Notes: generated from the letters alone by a model not told the origin. Shown: positions 28,085 to 38,942, counted from the first letter of the stretch. The stretch is 64,000 nt of DNA from Chitinophagaceae bacterium (GCA_016710935.1 JADJTY010000001.1:1-64000); one strand, 5' to 3'. Numbers and translations are program-made.

Positions 28085-30429
28085 TTACTTCAGATTATAA
28101 AAAACAGTTTCCGCAGCCCTTATACCCAGCATAGTGTTTTTATAAATTGAGCCCAGTGATTTGTATTCCGCAGGAACTACGAGCTTACCTGCTTTATTTA
28201 TAAGCCCATATTTATCATCAAGCATCACCACGGCATAAGCATTTTTAAAAGACAGGGCACCATCGTACATAAAATCAGTAAGCGCTTTGCCCGTATTGTC
28301 AAGCAATCCCCATTTCCCGTCTTGTGAAGCCCAAACCCGTTCTTCAGACATATACAAAAGGCTGTTGTAGCTTTTTTTAAAATCAATAAGGGTATTTCCT
28401 TTGCTGTCTATCAGGCCGGTCAGGCTATCTTTTTGAACAGGAAAAGTACCGTTGTCAGGCGCACCGGCTGCATCATATTTATTGCTGTTAATGGGTTCTC
28501 CTTTTTTATTGATCAGAAAAAACTGATTATTTAACTTAACAATGGCAGCACCTTTGGTAAACCCGCTTCCTATATCATACTTCGTATCAATAACTTTATT
28601 GCCTTGTGCATCTATATAACCCCATTTTGAATTGTTTTTCACCAAAGCAAGGCCATCAGAAAAAATGCCAATTGCGTCCCAGGTTAATGAGTTTACGGGT
28701 TTGCCTGTTTTATCTACAAGAAAATACCTGTTGGTTTTATCTTTAACAGTGATAAGACCACCCACACACTTGCTGCCTTCTTTAGCACTTATACTGAACA
28801 CCTCGTTTCCCTTTTTATCCAGGTAATAGATGTTTCCTGTCTGGGGGTTATTGGCATAAGCAAGTCCTTCGGAATACGGCCCCTGGAAATTAGTATTGAG
28901 GTCTTTTATCTTTTTAAAGGTTTTGTCGGCCAGCTGTGGTGCCGATGTACTGCTTACCTGCAAAGCACAAATACCATCACTGAAGTTTACTACCGAGTAA
29001 TAACTTTCTGTGTTTAATTTTTTACCGGTATGATCATAAAAATCATACAATTTTTGTTTGCCGATAAAAATACCTTCTTCATTAAAGTCTCCGGCTTCGC
29101 CAAAAGGCATGCTTTTTTTTGTGTTGGTGGCCAGGTTAATGAGTTGCACGGTATTATCAAAATTAAGTTTCACAGAATCTTCTGTTTCGCTTAGGCTGTG
29201 GCCAAAGCTTTTAAATTAAGACCGGTAAAAGTTTTTTGCGGGTTCCCGTTCAAATCAAAGATTTTCACTTTGTTGGTGTAGTGATAAACAATTCTTTTTT
29301 TTCCAAGTATAACACCATTGGCACTGTCGGGCTGTATAAAAATATTATTGTTCACATCGCCCACGGTATACTTACCATTTTGAATTACATAAAACCTGTT
29401 GGCTGTGGTAGGCGAAACATAATCATAATTAGCAGCAACGATGGTTGAACCAACATTGTTCATCATGCCATATTTTTTTGTATCCACGGTTTTAAAAACA
29501 GTGTAGCCGGCTTTGTCAATGGTTACATCAGTATATTCCATCGGTAGTATGGGCATACCTTGCGTGTTCATCGTTCCTTTTTGCCATTCGATTCAATGAT
29601 GAAAAGACCGCCGGCATTTAACGAAGAAACCCTGTCAAAAAGATCTTTCCTGGATTTTTTCCCGGTTTTATTGATCACTACCCATTGGCCCGGTATAGTA
29701 ACAGATCCTTTACCTGCACTGCCCGTAGTGTAGCTTTTCTTTTGGCAACAGATGTAAAACCACCGTAAAAAGGGTTTGCATCTTCATATTCAGCAGGAAT
29801 GACCAAAGTATTCGTTTTATCTATGTAACCATATTTGCCCGTCTCCGAAACCTTAACAGCAGCCAATCCATCGCTAAAAGCAGAAAAATCATAGTACATG
29901 GCCGGAATGATGATCTTATTATTTTTATCAAGAAAACCCATCTTGTTTTCTTTCTGAAAATTTATCAGGCCTTCACTTGAAGTGCCCAGGTAATCGTACT
30001 CAACCGGAATAATTACAGAACCGTTAACATCAACAGCGCCCCATAAAAAACCAAGATCAGCCTTTCTTTTTTTTACTGTTGCCAAACCTTCACTAAAGCT
30101 TTCTATTTCATAATACTGCGGCTCAACAATAATTTTTTGTGCAGGCACTGAATATAAACCAACATGATCTGCTCCATCTTTAATGATAAATATTCCGTTT
30201 TCACCGCTTGACATGATCTTTTTATACAGCATGGGTATTACCAGTTTTTTTCACTGTTTATTACTCCGTATGTTTTTTCGGGAGCCTTCTGCAAAGGCGA
30301 AGGAGGAGGCAGCTTTTTATACACCAGTGTATATCCGTTTTTTAAAGGGTAATCAACCACATAGTTCTGGCAAAGCACAGTTGAGTTTATAAAGACAATT
30401 AAAACCAAAGTCGCAATCAGCTGTTTCAT
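28085..30429 (-). CDS. Secreted WG-repeat protein (frameshifted)
   Basis: About 780 residues when joined. MKQLIATLVLIVFINSTVLC is a signal peptide; the Cys followed by QN is compatible with, but weak for, a lipobox. The body is a run of WG (beta) repeats of about 35-50 residues: KYGYIDKTNTLVIPAEYEDA, WGYIDAQGNKVIDTKYDIGS, KYGLINKAGKLVVPAEYKSL. WG repeats are common in Bacteroidetes exported proteins; their ligand is unknown. Three frameshifts (near 29180, 29575-29680 and 30235) split it. The ATG at 30429 gives the signal peptide; an in-frame upstream ATG at 30474 does not. It converges with recX. Confidence 0.75.
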
Positions 30430-30530
30430 GTTTTCATGTTTTCGTTTTAAAATTACAAAAAAAACAGCGGGCAATGATAAGGGCCGGAGGGTATTTTGGG
30501 TTTAACTGTGCTAAATTTAATATGACTGTA

Positions 30531-30594
30531 AGAGGTGTCACCTTTTATTTAGAACCTTATAGTAAAATGCAGGAATTAAAAAGGTGACACCTCT
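30531..30594. repeat. Palindromic intergenic repeat (AGAGGTGTCACCTTTT type)
   Basis: A perfect 16-base inverted repeat, AGAGGTGTCACCTTTT at 30531-30546 and its complement at 30579-30594, with a 32-base loop. It lies between two divergent genes (the WG protein and the helicase), so a terminator role is unlikely here. Confidence 0.7.
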
Positions 30595-30665
30595 GCCTGA
30601 TCCTTTAACAGTACATAAACCGCTTCAAATAATTTAAAACTACCTTCGCAACATATATGTATAGT

Positions 30666-31993
30666 ATGAAGTTTAGCGATTTAAATTTAAATACCGCCTT
30701 GCTCAATGCGCTGGATGAAAGAGGCTATACAACCCCCACTACCATTCAGCACCGGGTTTTTCCGGTGGTAATGAGTGGCAGGGATGTATGTGGCATTGCG
30801 CAAACCGGCACCGGTAAAACATTTGCTTACCTGTTGCCCTTGCTAAGGCTCTGGAAATTCAGTAAAGATAAAAACCCACAGATATTGATCATCGTACCTA
30901 CCAGGGAGCTGGCGGTGCAGGTGGTAGAATCGGTAAAGGAACTAACCACCTACATGAGTGTGGTGGCCATACCTATTTACGGCGGTGTAAATATTAATAC
31001 ACAATGGAAAGATCTGCAAAGCGGGCAGATGTATTGGTGGCTACGCCGGGCAGACTGTATGACCTGATATTGAATGGCGCATTTAAAACCAAGGCCATTA
31101 AAAAACTGGTGATCGATGAAATGGATGAAATGCTGAACCTGGGTTTCAGAACACAGATAAAAAACATACTCGACCTTTTACCGGACAAGCGTCAGAACCT
31201 TTTGTTTTCTGCAACCATTACGGATGAGGTGGAATCTTTGATGGACACTTATTTTAATGAACCGGAACGGGTGGAAGCCGCACCAACCGGTACACCACTT
31301 GAAAATATTGAACAGGCATTTTATGATGTGCCTAATTTTTACACCAAAGTAAATTTGCTGCACCTGCTGTTAACTGAGGATGAAAGCATGACCAAGGTGT
31401 TGGTTTTTGTGGGCACAAAAAAACTGGCCGATGACCTGTATGAACAACTGGAAGCAAAATTTCCGGGCACAGCCGGCGTGATACATTCAAACAAAGAACA
31501 AAATCACCGGTTTAATACGGTTAAGCAATTTCATGAAGGCGTTTACCGCTTTATTATTGCAACCGATATTGTTGCAAGAGGAATTGATGTGGCTGAAGTA
31601 ACGCATGTAATTAATTTTGATGTGCCCGAAGTGCCGGAAAATTATATACACCGCATTGGCCGAACGGGAAGGGCCGATAAAAAAGGTATTGCCATCAGCT
31701 TTATTACCGAAAAGGAAAAACCTTTGCAGGAAGCGATTGAAACATTGATGAAGCAACCTATTACAAATGCTGCACTGCCCGGCCATCTCGTGATATCTGA
31801 AGAACTGACGGAAGACGAAAAGCCAAAAGTGTATATGAAGACGATCCAGTTGAAGATCCCCAAAGCGGAAGAACGTGGCCCGGCATTTCATGAAAAATCG
31901 GCCAAGAACAGCAAAGTGAATTTTATAGTAAGAAAGAAAGACCGGATGATGAAAAAATATGGCAAGCCTATAAAAAGAGCGCCTAAAAAATAA
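30666..31993 (+). CDS. DEAD-box RNA helicase (RhlE-like), frameshifted
   Basis: About 442 residues. The helicase motifs appear in order: Q motif (YTTPTTIQHRVFP), motif I AQTGTGKT, Ia PTRELAVQ, TPGRL, motif II as DEMD, motif III SAT, VFVGTKK, and IATDIVARGIDV, then HRIGRTGRADKKG. The C-terminus is basic (KDRMMKKYGKPIKRAPKK). Such enzymes unwind RNA during ribosome assembly or decay. One G is missing from a four-G run near 31024, which splits the gene between QSG and ADVLVATPGR. The second residue pair after the ATG at 30657 also allows a start at 30666 (MKFSDLNLNTALL), which fits the family better. Confidence 0.9.
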
Positions 31994-32012
31994 AAATCAC
32001 TGATTTCTTTGT

Positions 32013-32798
32013 ATGCAAACAATACAAATACTCATCCTCGGCATTTTTATACTGGCAATTTTTTATGCGGTTAAATTCCTGCAAAAAAAGAAAATAAAAG
32101 TTACAGAGCCTGTGCCGCCCTTGCTAAAAAATATTCTACAGGAAAAGATTCCCTTTTATCAGCAATTGAATGAAGAAAAGAAAAACGAATTTGAAACAAG
32201 AACGACTCATTTTTTAACGCAGGTGAAAATAACCGGTGTTAAAACTGTTGTTGAAGATGTAGACAAAGTATTGATTGCAGCCAGCGCCATCATCCCCATT
32301 TTTAATTTTTCCGGTTGGGAATACCCAAACCTGAATGAAGTGTTACTGTATCCCGATTCTTTTGACCATGAATTTGAACAACAGGGCGAGGGCAGAAATA
32401 TTTTGGGCATGGTGGGTAGCGGCGCATTAAACCAGGTGATGATCTTATCTCAGTTTGAACTGCGGCAGGCGTTTATAAACGAAACCGGCAAAAACAATAC
32501 AGCCATCCACGAGTTTGTACACCTGGTTGATAAAACAGATGGAGAAATTGATGGCATACCGGAATCCTTACTGAACAGGCAATACATAAAACCATGGCTG
32601 CAGCTGATGCAGGAAAAAATAAAGGAGATCATTGACGATCAATCAGACATTAACCCATATGGCGCTACTAATGAAGCCGAATTTTTTGCCGTGGTATCTG
32701 AATATTTTTTCGAACGACCCGACCTGCTGAAAGAAAAACATCCGGAGCTGTATGAACTGTTGCTAAAAATATTTCATCCGGCACCTGCCTCAGGTTAA
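32013..32798 (+). CDS. MtfA-like zinc metallopeptidase (M90 family)
   Basis: 261 residues. An N-terminal membrane helix (IQILILGIFILAIFYAVKFL) is followed by the M90 domain: PFYQQLNEEKKNEFETR, then AAIIPIFNFSGWEYPNLN, the zinc site AIHEFVHLVDKTDGEIDG (HExxH), and NEAEFFAVVSEYFFERP with the third ligand. E. coli MtfA binds the repressor Mlc and has aminopeptidase activity; the role in Bacteroidetes is not known. It is intact, 19 bases after the helicase on the same strand, and may share its transcript. Confidence 0.85.
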   Translation: MQTIQILILGIFILAIFYAVKFLQKKKIKVTEPVPPLLKNILQEKIPFYQQLNEEKKNEFETRTTHFLTQVKITGVKTVVEDVDKVLIAASAIIPIFNFSGWEYPNLNEVLLYPDSFDHEFEQQGEGRNILGMVGSGALNQVMILSQFELRQAFINETGKNNTAIHEFVHLVDKTDGEIDGIPESLLNRQYIKPWLQLMQEKIKEIIDDQSDINPYGATNEAEFFAVVSEYFFERPDLLKEKHPELYELLLKIFHPAPASG

Positions 32799-32820
32799 GT
32801 ATTTTAACCGGCAAAAATCT

Positions 32821-33705
32821 TTAGATAATTTCTGCTACATGCCGGTGAATATTTTTTGCCAGTAAACCTGTTGGTACATCATTCTCATCTCCTCCAAACG
32901 GGTCTTCAATCTCTTCGGCGATCAGTTCAAGACTGGCCAAAACATAAAACACAAATGCTACAACAGGAATTACATAAAAACCCAGTTGAAAAACATATCC
33001 AAAAGGAAGCGTCATGATATAAAAGAAAATGAATTTTTTTATGAACACACTGTAGGAAAAAGGTATGGGTGTGTTTTTAATGCGTTCACAGGCGCCGCAT
33101 ATATCTGTAAAGGATTGTAGTTCGGCATTTAAGAACAGCAATTGTTCCCCACTGATCTTTTTTGCTTCATGCATTTGATGTACATGTTGATACATGCGCA
33201 GGGCAACCTGGTTGGGAATATGTTTTGCATGATCAATACCATAAAAAAAATCTTTGTGTTCTTCTCCCCCAAACAATTCAACCCTTGTTTGTTCTTTATG
33301 CAGGTGATTGTGCAGTGCATAGGCAAAAGCCGGTATTATTTTTCTGAAGAAGGCTCGTTGTTCTTTATCGTCTGCCGGTAATATAACCTGTAATTTCATA
33401 GCCAGGTTGCGGCTGTTATTTACCAGGCTACCCCAGAGTTTGCGCCCCTCCCACCAGCGGTCGTAGGCGGTGTTGGTTCTAAAAACCAGTAACATGGAAA
33501 TGGCAAAACCTAGCAGGCCATGCATAAGCGGTATGTTTTTTACATGGCTGGTATCTGAGAGTCTCCATACATAAAGCTCCAGCCACGCAACAATGCCGGA
33601 ATAGATGCAGATGGCAATAATAAGCGGCAACAGTTTACGAAAGGTATCTGCTTTATGAAATTTAAAAAGGAAAGTGAACCAGTCTTTGGTATTGTAAGAG
33701 ATCAT
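32821..33705 (-). CDS. Bestrophin-family membrane channel (UPF0187)
   Basis: About 294 residues. The family signature FRTNTAYDRWWEGRKLWGSL lies at about 70-89 after two membrane helices (LLPLIIAICIYSGIVAWLEL; GLLGFAISMLLVF). Two further helices follow in the second half (FIFFYIMTLPFGYVFQLGFY; VAFVFYVLASLELIAEEIED), and the C-terminus has DPFGGDENDVPTGLL, close to the conserved acidic region of bestrophins. Bacterial members form pentameric ion channels. The start MISYNTKDWF at 33705 is chosen; the nine residues before it have no family match. It converges with the MtfA-like gene, 22 bases apart. Confidence 0.88.
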   Translation of the reverse strand: MISYNTKDWFTFLFKFHKADTFRKLLPLIIAICIYSGIVAWLELYVWRLSDTSHVKNIPLMHGLLGFAISMLLVFRTNTAYDRWWEGRKLWGSLVNNSRNLAMKLQVILPADDKEQRAFFRKIIPAFAYALHNHLHKEQTRVELFGGEEHKDFFYGIDHAKHIPNQVALRMYQHVHQMHEAKKISGEQLLFLNAELQSFTDICGACERIKNTPIPFSYSVFIKKFIFFYIMTLPFGYVFQLGFYVIPVVAFVFYVLASLELIAEEIEDPFGGDENDVPTGLLAKNIHRHVAEII

Positions 33706-33839
33706 CTTGTTTCTTTTTTCAAAAGTAAGCAATAGAGCAATGAATTGACCGGGTTGTTGTTTTACTAAAGAATAAAACTTTTAAAAAATTGATTTATATT
33801 TAAAAGCAGATTTACCAATAAATATCTAAAACTACAGGC

Positions 33840-34484
33840 ATGGAAAAGTTATTATACCCACGGTTTTTAATAGTAAAGGATGATTTCTATCCTAACCCGG
33901 ATGAAGTTTATAAAACAGCGCTGCAGGCTCATTATTATGAACCTGAGCATGTAACCGGCTTCAGGAGTACACAGGTTTATCATCCAGCCGGAATAAAAGC
34001 AAGGCTTGAAAAAATACTGGGAATTAAGATCACGCGCTGGGATACCAATCCCATAGAGGAAAATGGTGTTTTTTACCAGGGATTTGCCAAAGGGAGCAAA
34101 AAAGAAATTCCCGGTGTTCATTCTGATGAACCTTATAATGATATTACTGTGGTAGTGTATTTAACACCCGGTATTCCGCTGCATTGCGGTACCTCTTTGT
34201 GGATGCATAAACAAACAGGACTGATTGACCCGGCCACACCTGCTGCTGCCAGAAAGCATAAAATGAAATTTGCCGATCTTAAAGAGCAGTTAGAGCATGA
34301 AAGCAAAAAGCGCAGCAAATGGATTGAAATTGACAGGGCCGGTTACCGCTTTAACCGCATGGTTGCTTATCCTTCCGGGGCTTTTCACTCAGCCACCAAC
34401 CACTATGGCGGTAGTTTAAAAGGCGGGCGCATATACCAGACATTTCGTATTGGTGTTGACTGGAGTACATTTAAGATGAAATAG
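33840..34484 (+). CDS. DUF6445-like protein, probable 2-oxoglutarate/Fe(II) oxygenase fold
   Basis: 214 residues, no signal peptide. The region VHSDEPYNDITVVVYLTPG (about 98-116) looks like the HxD half of a jelly-roll iron site, and FNRMVAYPSGAFHSATNHYG (about 174-193) supplies the distal His; YQTFRIGVDW closes the fold. This layout is typical of DUF6445 and related oxygenase-like proteins, but the substrate is unknown. The gene is intact and converges with the GNAT-like gene at 34493, 8 bases apart. Confidence 0.6.
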   Translation: MEKLLYPRFLIVKDDFYPNPDEVYKTALQAHYYEPEHVTGFRSTQVYHPAGIKARLEKILGIKITRWDTNPIEENGVFYQGFAKGSKKEIPGVHSDEPYNDITVVVYLTPGIPLHCGTSLWMHKQTGLIDPATPAAARKHKMKFADLKEQLEHESKKRSKWIEIDRAGYRFNRMVAYPSGAFHSATNHYGGSLKGGRIYQTFRIGVDWSTFKMK

Positions 34485-34492
34485 TGCCCGTA

Positions 34493-36148
34493 TTATTTTT
34501 CAAAAAATTTCCGCAACAATTGCTGGTAAGCATATAAATCGGTGGTTGATCTGAAAACCATTTGTTTCATCAGTTCAAGCTTTTGTTTATTTGTAATTTT
34601 CATGGCCATCGCCCAAAGGGCTAGGTCTTCCATGATCTTTATTTCTGTTACAGAAAGATTGCTGCTGTTGAGGTGTACACGTTTACAAAAAATTTCAACC
34701 GCTTGTTTGCGGGCTTGCCGGTAATTATTTTTCCAGTCTTTTTTTATTGTGTTTAATACCTGTGTTGAAATTTGAATGACATCCGCAGGTATGCTGTTGC
34801 CAAGGTTTAAAGCAATATTACCGCCTGTAAAACCAATCAATGTTTTGGCGCTGCTGCGGTAATTTTTCCGGCTCTTTATTATTTGCTGCTCCAGTTCTAC
34901 CTGTTTAGATATTTCTTTATCTACCGGTCTGAAACCAAACTTATAATAAAACCAGAATGCACCGCTGGCAATGGCATCCTCGTTATCGGCCCCAAACTGA
35001 AAGGGCTCTACTTCAAAATAACTGATATTAAAATACTGTTTATATACCCGCAGCAACTGGCACAATAAATAACCCGACTCTCCGCCCCGGTAGGGTTCAA
35101 AAACATTAAAACCAACTTTGCTCCTGTTACCAAACACCCACATGCCGCCATAAGAAACGGGCAGGCCGTTTTTAAAAATAGTAAAGCCCGTATAGGTTTC
35201 CAGCGGCAGCTGCCTTTCGGGATACATGCCATAAATAGCCATGGTTAAACCTCTTTCCAAAACAATGTACCGCATCGAGTCTTCCTGCAGGTAAGTGGCC
35301 GGATCGATCTCCCGCTCTGTTAACGACATGGCATATTTAATTACTTTAACCAGTTGTTCTTTTCCGCTATAGCCCATGATTTTTTCAGGCGTTACCGGTT
35401 CATGCGGCAAAGGTTCGTTGATCAGTTGTGTATGATCAAAACGTTTCAGCATATCCTGGTGGTAATAAACAGGCTGATGCGGAATACGGTTATAAGAACG
35501 CGAAAACTGTTTGCTCCTGGGAACAACCTGTACAAAAAGATTCAGACCATCCGATAAAAGATCTTTTGCCTGTGGAAATTCCTTCAACGACTCAAGTTGT
35601 CCATGCACAAAATCCAGGTACTGTCCGGGTTTCAGGCCAAACACTTCCAGCAGGTCTTCGGGGTTTAACCCGGCCGTGGTTTCGGCTTTTAATAAAGAAG
35701 GCAGTGTTATATTCAACACTTCATTCAATGTTAATTTGGGATTATAGAAAGAATCGAAATAAAGAGAAAATTCTTTTTGTTTAAGGAGCCATCCGAGTGA
35801 ATCAGGAGAAAAGCTGGTGATGGTTTCTGTATACGGCAGCCCCGAATTTTCGGGCAGGCTTTTTTTAATGGTACGGTAATTTTTTTTCAGGTGCAGGGCA
35901 ATGCGTTTTAGTTCATTTTCTGCAAATCTTCGTAAAGTAGCATTGCCTGCGTAGGCACATAAAAACAATAGCGTCTCATTATAAACAGGTAAATATTTAC
36001 CGGAAGGCAATTCCATACTGCTGAGTGTTTGTAACAGATCTTTTTTAGCCAGGGTTGCATCTTTATCCATGTTGGCCGCTATTTCTTTCAGCGATTGCAG
36101 GCAACGGCCAAACCTGGTTTTTGTATTTAGTGAAACATGATCTTGCAT
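34493..36148 (-). CDS. Uncharacterised 551-residue protein with C-terminal GNAT-like domain, paralogue A
   Basis: No signal peptide. The first 250 residues are helical and rich in Leu. The stretch from about 285 to 425 resembles a GNAT fold: YTGFTIFKNGLPVSYGGMWV (beta strands), VFEPYRGGESGYLLCQLLRV in the place of the acetyl-CoA loop, and ASGAFWFYYKFGFRPVDKE, like the FYEKLGF element of acetyltransferases. A paralogue of equal size at 39050-40702 shares these blocks (YMGYMVFKNGLPVAYAG, PGYRGGETRFIFEQ, RSGAFWVYYHAGFRPLE). Both are intact. I do not know a function; an acyl-transfer activity is only inferred. Confidence 0.65.
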   Translation of the reverse strand: MQDHVSLNTKTRFGRCLQSLKEIAANMDKDATLAKKDLLQTLSSMELPSGKYLPVYNETLLFLCAYAGNATLRRFAENELKRIALHLKKNYRTIKKSLPENSGLPYTETITSFSPDSLGWLLKQKEFSLYFDSFYNPKLTLNEVLNITLPSLLKAETTAGLNPEDLLEVFGLKPGQYLDFVHGQLESLKEFPQAKDLLSDGLNLFVQVVPRSKQFSRSYNRIPHQPVYYHQDMLKRFDHTQLINEPLPHEPVTPEKIMGYSGKEQLVKVIKYAMSLTEREIDPATYLQEDSMRYIVLERGLTMAIYGMYPERQLPLETYTGFTIFKNGLPVSYGGMWVFGNRSKVGFNVFEPYRGGESGYLLCQLLRVYKQYFNISYFEVEPFQFGADNEDAIASGAFWFYYKFGFRPVDKEISKQVELEQQIIKSRKNYRSSAKTLIGFTGGNIALNLGNSIPADVIQISTQVLNTIKKDWKNNYRQARKQAVEIFCKRVHLNSSNLSVTEIKIMEDLALWAMAMKITNKQKLELMKQMVFRSTTDLYAYQQLLRKFFEK

Positions 36149-36220
36149 CTATAGATTTTTTATGCCCGGTTTATAAGCTGCTTAAAATTACTATTTTGAA
36201 ACTACTTTGTAGTTTTTATC

Positions 36221-36287
36221 GCCACTAAATACACTAATTAATACAAATACAAAAACAGGATCATTGATAATTCGTGTGATTCGTGGC
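36221..36287. repeat. Palindromic intergenic repeat (GCCACTAAATACACTAA type)
   Basis: GCCACTAAATACACTAATTA at the left and ATTCGTGTGATTCGTGGC at the right form an imperfect inverted repeat. It lies between divergent genes (paralogue A and pullulanase), so it may sit in their promoter region. Confidence 0.55.
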
Positions 36288-36386
36288 AACAAAAATTAAC
36301 AACGTGAATTTAAAACCAATTTAAAATCAATATGGTTTATTTTAGTCCTTCAATTATTACTCATGAAATGGCAAGGGGAAAACTAC

Positions 36387-38354
36387 ATGAAAATATTATT
36401 CCTCATCGGCTTTTTTTCTTTTATAAATATGCAGGTAAAAGCACAACAAAATATTTATCCGGCCTATACTGGTTCAGATCTTGGATTAACCTATTCCAAG
36501 GCAGCTTCCGGCTTCCGTATCTGGGCGCCTACTGCCACAAAAGTGCGGTTACATCTTTACCAGGAACCACTGGGCGGAGTTGCTTTACAAACCATCGAAC
36601 TAAAAAGATCAGTAAAGGGTACCTGGATAACAACACTTCCCGGTGATCGTGCGGGAACCTATTATACATTTTCGGTTGAACACAATGGCCAATGGCTTAA
36701 TGAAGTGCCGGATCCTTATGCTAAAGCAGTTGGTACAAATGGCAAACGTGCCATGATCGTTGATTTGGTAAAAACCAACCCGGAGGGATGGGCCGGAGAT
36801 AGATCCCCCAAATTAAAAAGCCCAACTGATGCCGTTATCTACGAGCTGCATGTGCGGGATGCCAGTATTGATTCAAGCAGCGGTGTCACCAACAAAGGAA
36901 AATTTATTGGCCTCACCGAAACCGGAACCAAAAACCCCGCAGGCCAGTCCACAGGACTGGATCACCTGGTTCAGCTGGGTGTAACACATATTCACCTGCT
37001 TCCTTTTTTCGATTTTAATTCAAATGATGAAACCGAAACAAAGAAACCGCAATACAACTGGGGGTACGATCCGTTGAATTACAATACACCTGAAGGCACT
37101 TATGCAACCAATGCAGCAGATGGTTCAGTACGCATAAAAGAAATGAAGCAGCTGGTGCAGGCTTTTCATAAAAAAGGATTGGCTGTTGTGATGGATGTGG
37201 TGTACAACCATACCGGCCTTACCGAACAAAGTAATTTTAACCAGCTGGTGCCCGGTTATTATTACCGCAAAACCAAAGCAGGTAAATACAGCGATGCTAC
37301 AGCCTGCGGCAATGAAACCGCCAGCGAAAAAGCCATGATGCGTAAGTTCATTATTGAATCGGTATTGTATTGGGTGAAGGAATACCATATTGATGGTTTT
37401 AGATTTGACCTGATGGGCGTGCATGATATTGAAACGATGAACCTTATTTCGGCTGCACTTAAAAAAATTAAACCAGGTATTTTATTGTATGGCGAAGGCT
37501 GGACAGCCGGACCATCTACCCTGCCCGAAAATAAACGGGCATTAAAAAAATATGCAGCGCAGCTGAACAATATCGCCGTGTTCAGCGATGATCTGCGTGA
37601 TGGTATTAAAGGCAGCGTATTTGAAGCAGCCGAAAGAGGCTTTGCCAGTGGCGATATTTCCAAAACGGAAAGCATCAAATTTGGAATTGTGGCAGCTACA
37701 AAGCATCCACAGGTAAATTATAAAAAAGTAAATTACAGTAAAGCACCGTATGCAAATTCGCCGGGTAGTGTTATCAGTTATGTAGAATGCCACGATAACA
37801 ATACCCTTTGGGATAAACTGGCCATCAGTACACCTGGTGCAACCGTTGCCGAACGTACCAACATGCACAAGCTTGCTTTATCTATTGTACTTACCAGCCA
37901 GGGTATTTCTTTTTTACACGCCGGTACCGAATTCCTGCGTGGTAAACAGGGGATAGAGAATTCTTACAACAAACCAGACAGCATCAATGCCATTGACTGG
38001 AACCTTAAAACCACCAACCATGATGTGTTTGATTATGTTCAGCAACTCATCAGCATGCGTAAAGCGCATCCTGCTTTCAGTATGCAAACCACTGTGCAAA
38101 TACAAAGAAACCTGAGTTTTTTACCTGCTCCCCGGGGTATTATCGGCTACCGTATAAATGGCAGTGCCCTGAAAGATACATGGAAAGACATACAGGTTTG
38201 GTTTAATGGCAACGCAACCGAACAATCATTGCCAACCGAATGGACAGCCGGCTATAAAACTGCTGTATTGAATAATGAGTTTGTCTCCACTGCTGCTTTG
38301 GGTGCACAACCTCTTATCAAAGGCTATAGCTGTGTGATCTTATACAGGGATTAA
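36387..38354 (+). CDS. pulA: Type I pullulanase (GH13_14), secreted
   Basis: About 655 residues. A signal peptide (MKILFLIGFFSFINMQVKAQ) precedes a CBM48-like N-terminal domain (FRIWAPTATKVRLHLYQEPL). The type I pullulanase signature YNWGYDPLNYN is present. The GH13 catalytic residues are seen in FRFDLMGVHD (nucleophile Asp), LYGEGWTAGP (acid/base Glu) and VECHDNNTLWD (Asp). It cleaves alpha-1,6 bonds of pullulan, glycogen or starch in the periplasm or outside. ATG 36387 is chosen over 36363 because it starts the signal peptide and follows AAGGGGAAA by a few bases. It is not beside SusCD-type genes. The 3' end is 9 bases from the convergent acyltransferase gene. Confidence 0.92.
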   Translation: MKILFLIGFFSFINMQVKAQQNIYPAYTGSDLGLTYSKAASGFRIWAPTATKVRLHLYQEPLGGVALQTIELKRSVKGTWITTLPGDRAGTYYTFSVEHNGQWLNEVPDPYAKAVGTNGKRAMIVDLVKTNPEGWAGDRSPKLKSPTDAVIYELHVRDASIDSSSGVTNKGKFIGLTETGTKNPAGQSTGLDHLVQLGVTHIHLLPFFDFNSNDETETKKPQYNWGYDPLNYNTPEGTYATNAADGSVRIKEMKQLVQAFHKKGLAVVMDVVYNHTGLTEQSNFNQLVPGYYYRKTKAGKYSDATACGNETASEKAMMRKFIIESVLYWVKEYHIDGFRFDLMGVHDIETMNLISAALKKIKPGILLYGEGWTAGPSTLPENKRALKKYAAQLNNIAVFSDDLRDGIKGSVFEAAERGFASGDISKTESIKFGIVAATKHPQVNYKKVNYSKAPYANSPGSVISYVECHDNNTLWDKLAISTPGATVAERTNMHKLALSIVLTSQGISFLHAGTEFLRGKQGIENSYNKPDSINAIDWNLKTTNHDVFDYVQQLISMRKAHPAFSMQTTVQIQRNLSFLPAPRGIIGYRINGSALKDTWKDIQVWFNGNATEQSLPTEWTAGYKTAVLNNEFVSTAALGAQPLIKGYSCVILYRD

Positions 38355-38363
38355 GTTTCTAAA

Positions 38364-38942
38364 TTAATTTGATGCATCTTCGGGTTGTTTCAAATGCCGC
38401 AGGTCCAGTTCAGGTCTTTTGCCTGTTATGTCTGCATAAAAAGCAATGATCTTTTTTAGATCAGCTGCTTCATCTTCACCCGGAAAAAAAGCATCCCCAA
38501 CAACCACCCGTCTGTTTGCATAATCAAAGCCAATGGGTACAATAGGCACGCCTGCTTTTTTTGCAATATGGTAAAAGCCGGTGCGTAAACTATCCACTCT
38601 TTTACGGGTGCCTTCAGGAGAAATGCCCAGCATGAAAGTTTCATGTGCATTAAATAATGCAACAACCTGGTCTACCATACCCTTTTTTGCAAAGCGGTCA
38701 ACAGGTGTACCGCCCATTTTGCGCAGTATCCAGCCAAGCGGCCAAACAAACAATTCTTTTTTTCCTAAAAATTTTGCATGCTCAATTTGTAGAGCCTGTC
38801 GTGCAATAAAGCCGGTCATCACATCCACCCAATGGGTATGTGGTGCAACGGCCAATACTATTTTTTTATACTGGTGCGGAAATGTGCCGGAGATCTTCCA
38901 GCCAAAAAATTTCCAATATAGCTTTAAAAAAAGGCGAAGCAT
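38364..38942 (-). CDS. 1-acyl-sn-glycerol-3-phosphate acyltransferase-like protein (PlsC/LPLAT)
   Basis: 192 residues. VLAVAPHTHWVDVMTGFIAR (about 31-50) carries the HX4D catalytic motif, and LGISPEGTRKRVDSLRTGFY (about 105-124) has the SPEGTR phosphate-binding block. VPIVPIGFDYANRRVVVGD follows as motif IV. Such enzymes add acyl chains to lysophosphatidic acid or to other lipids at the inner membrane. The short length and SPEGTR variant place it in a small LPLAT subgroup rather than classic PlsC. It lies between pulA and GNAT-like paralogue B. Confidence 0.85.
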   Translation of the reverse strand: MLRLFLKLYWKFFGWKISGTFPHQYKKIVLAVAPHTHWVDVMTGFIARQALQIEHAKFLGKKELFVWPLGWILRKMGGTPVDRFAKKGMVDQVVALFNAHETFMLGISPEGTRKRVDSLRTGFYHIAKKAGVPIVPIGFDYANRRVVVGDAFFPGEDEAADLKKIIAFYADITGKRPELDLRHLKQPEDASN

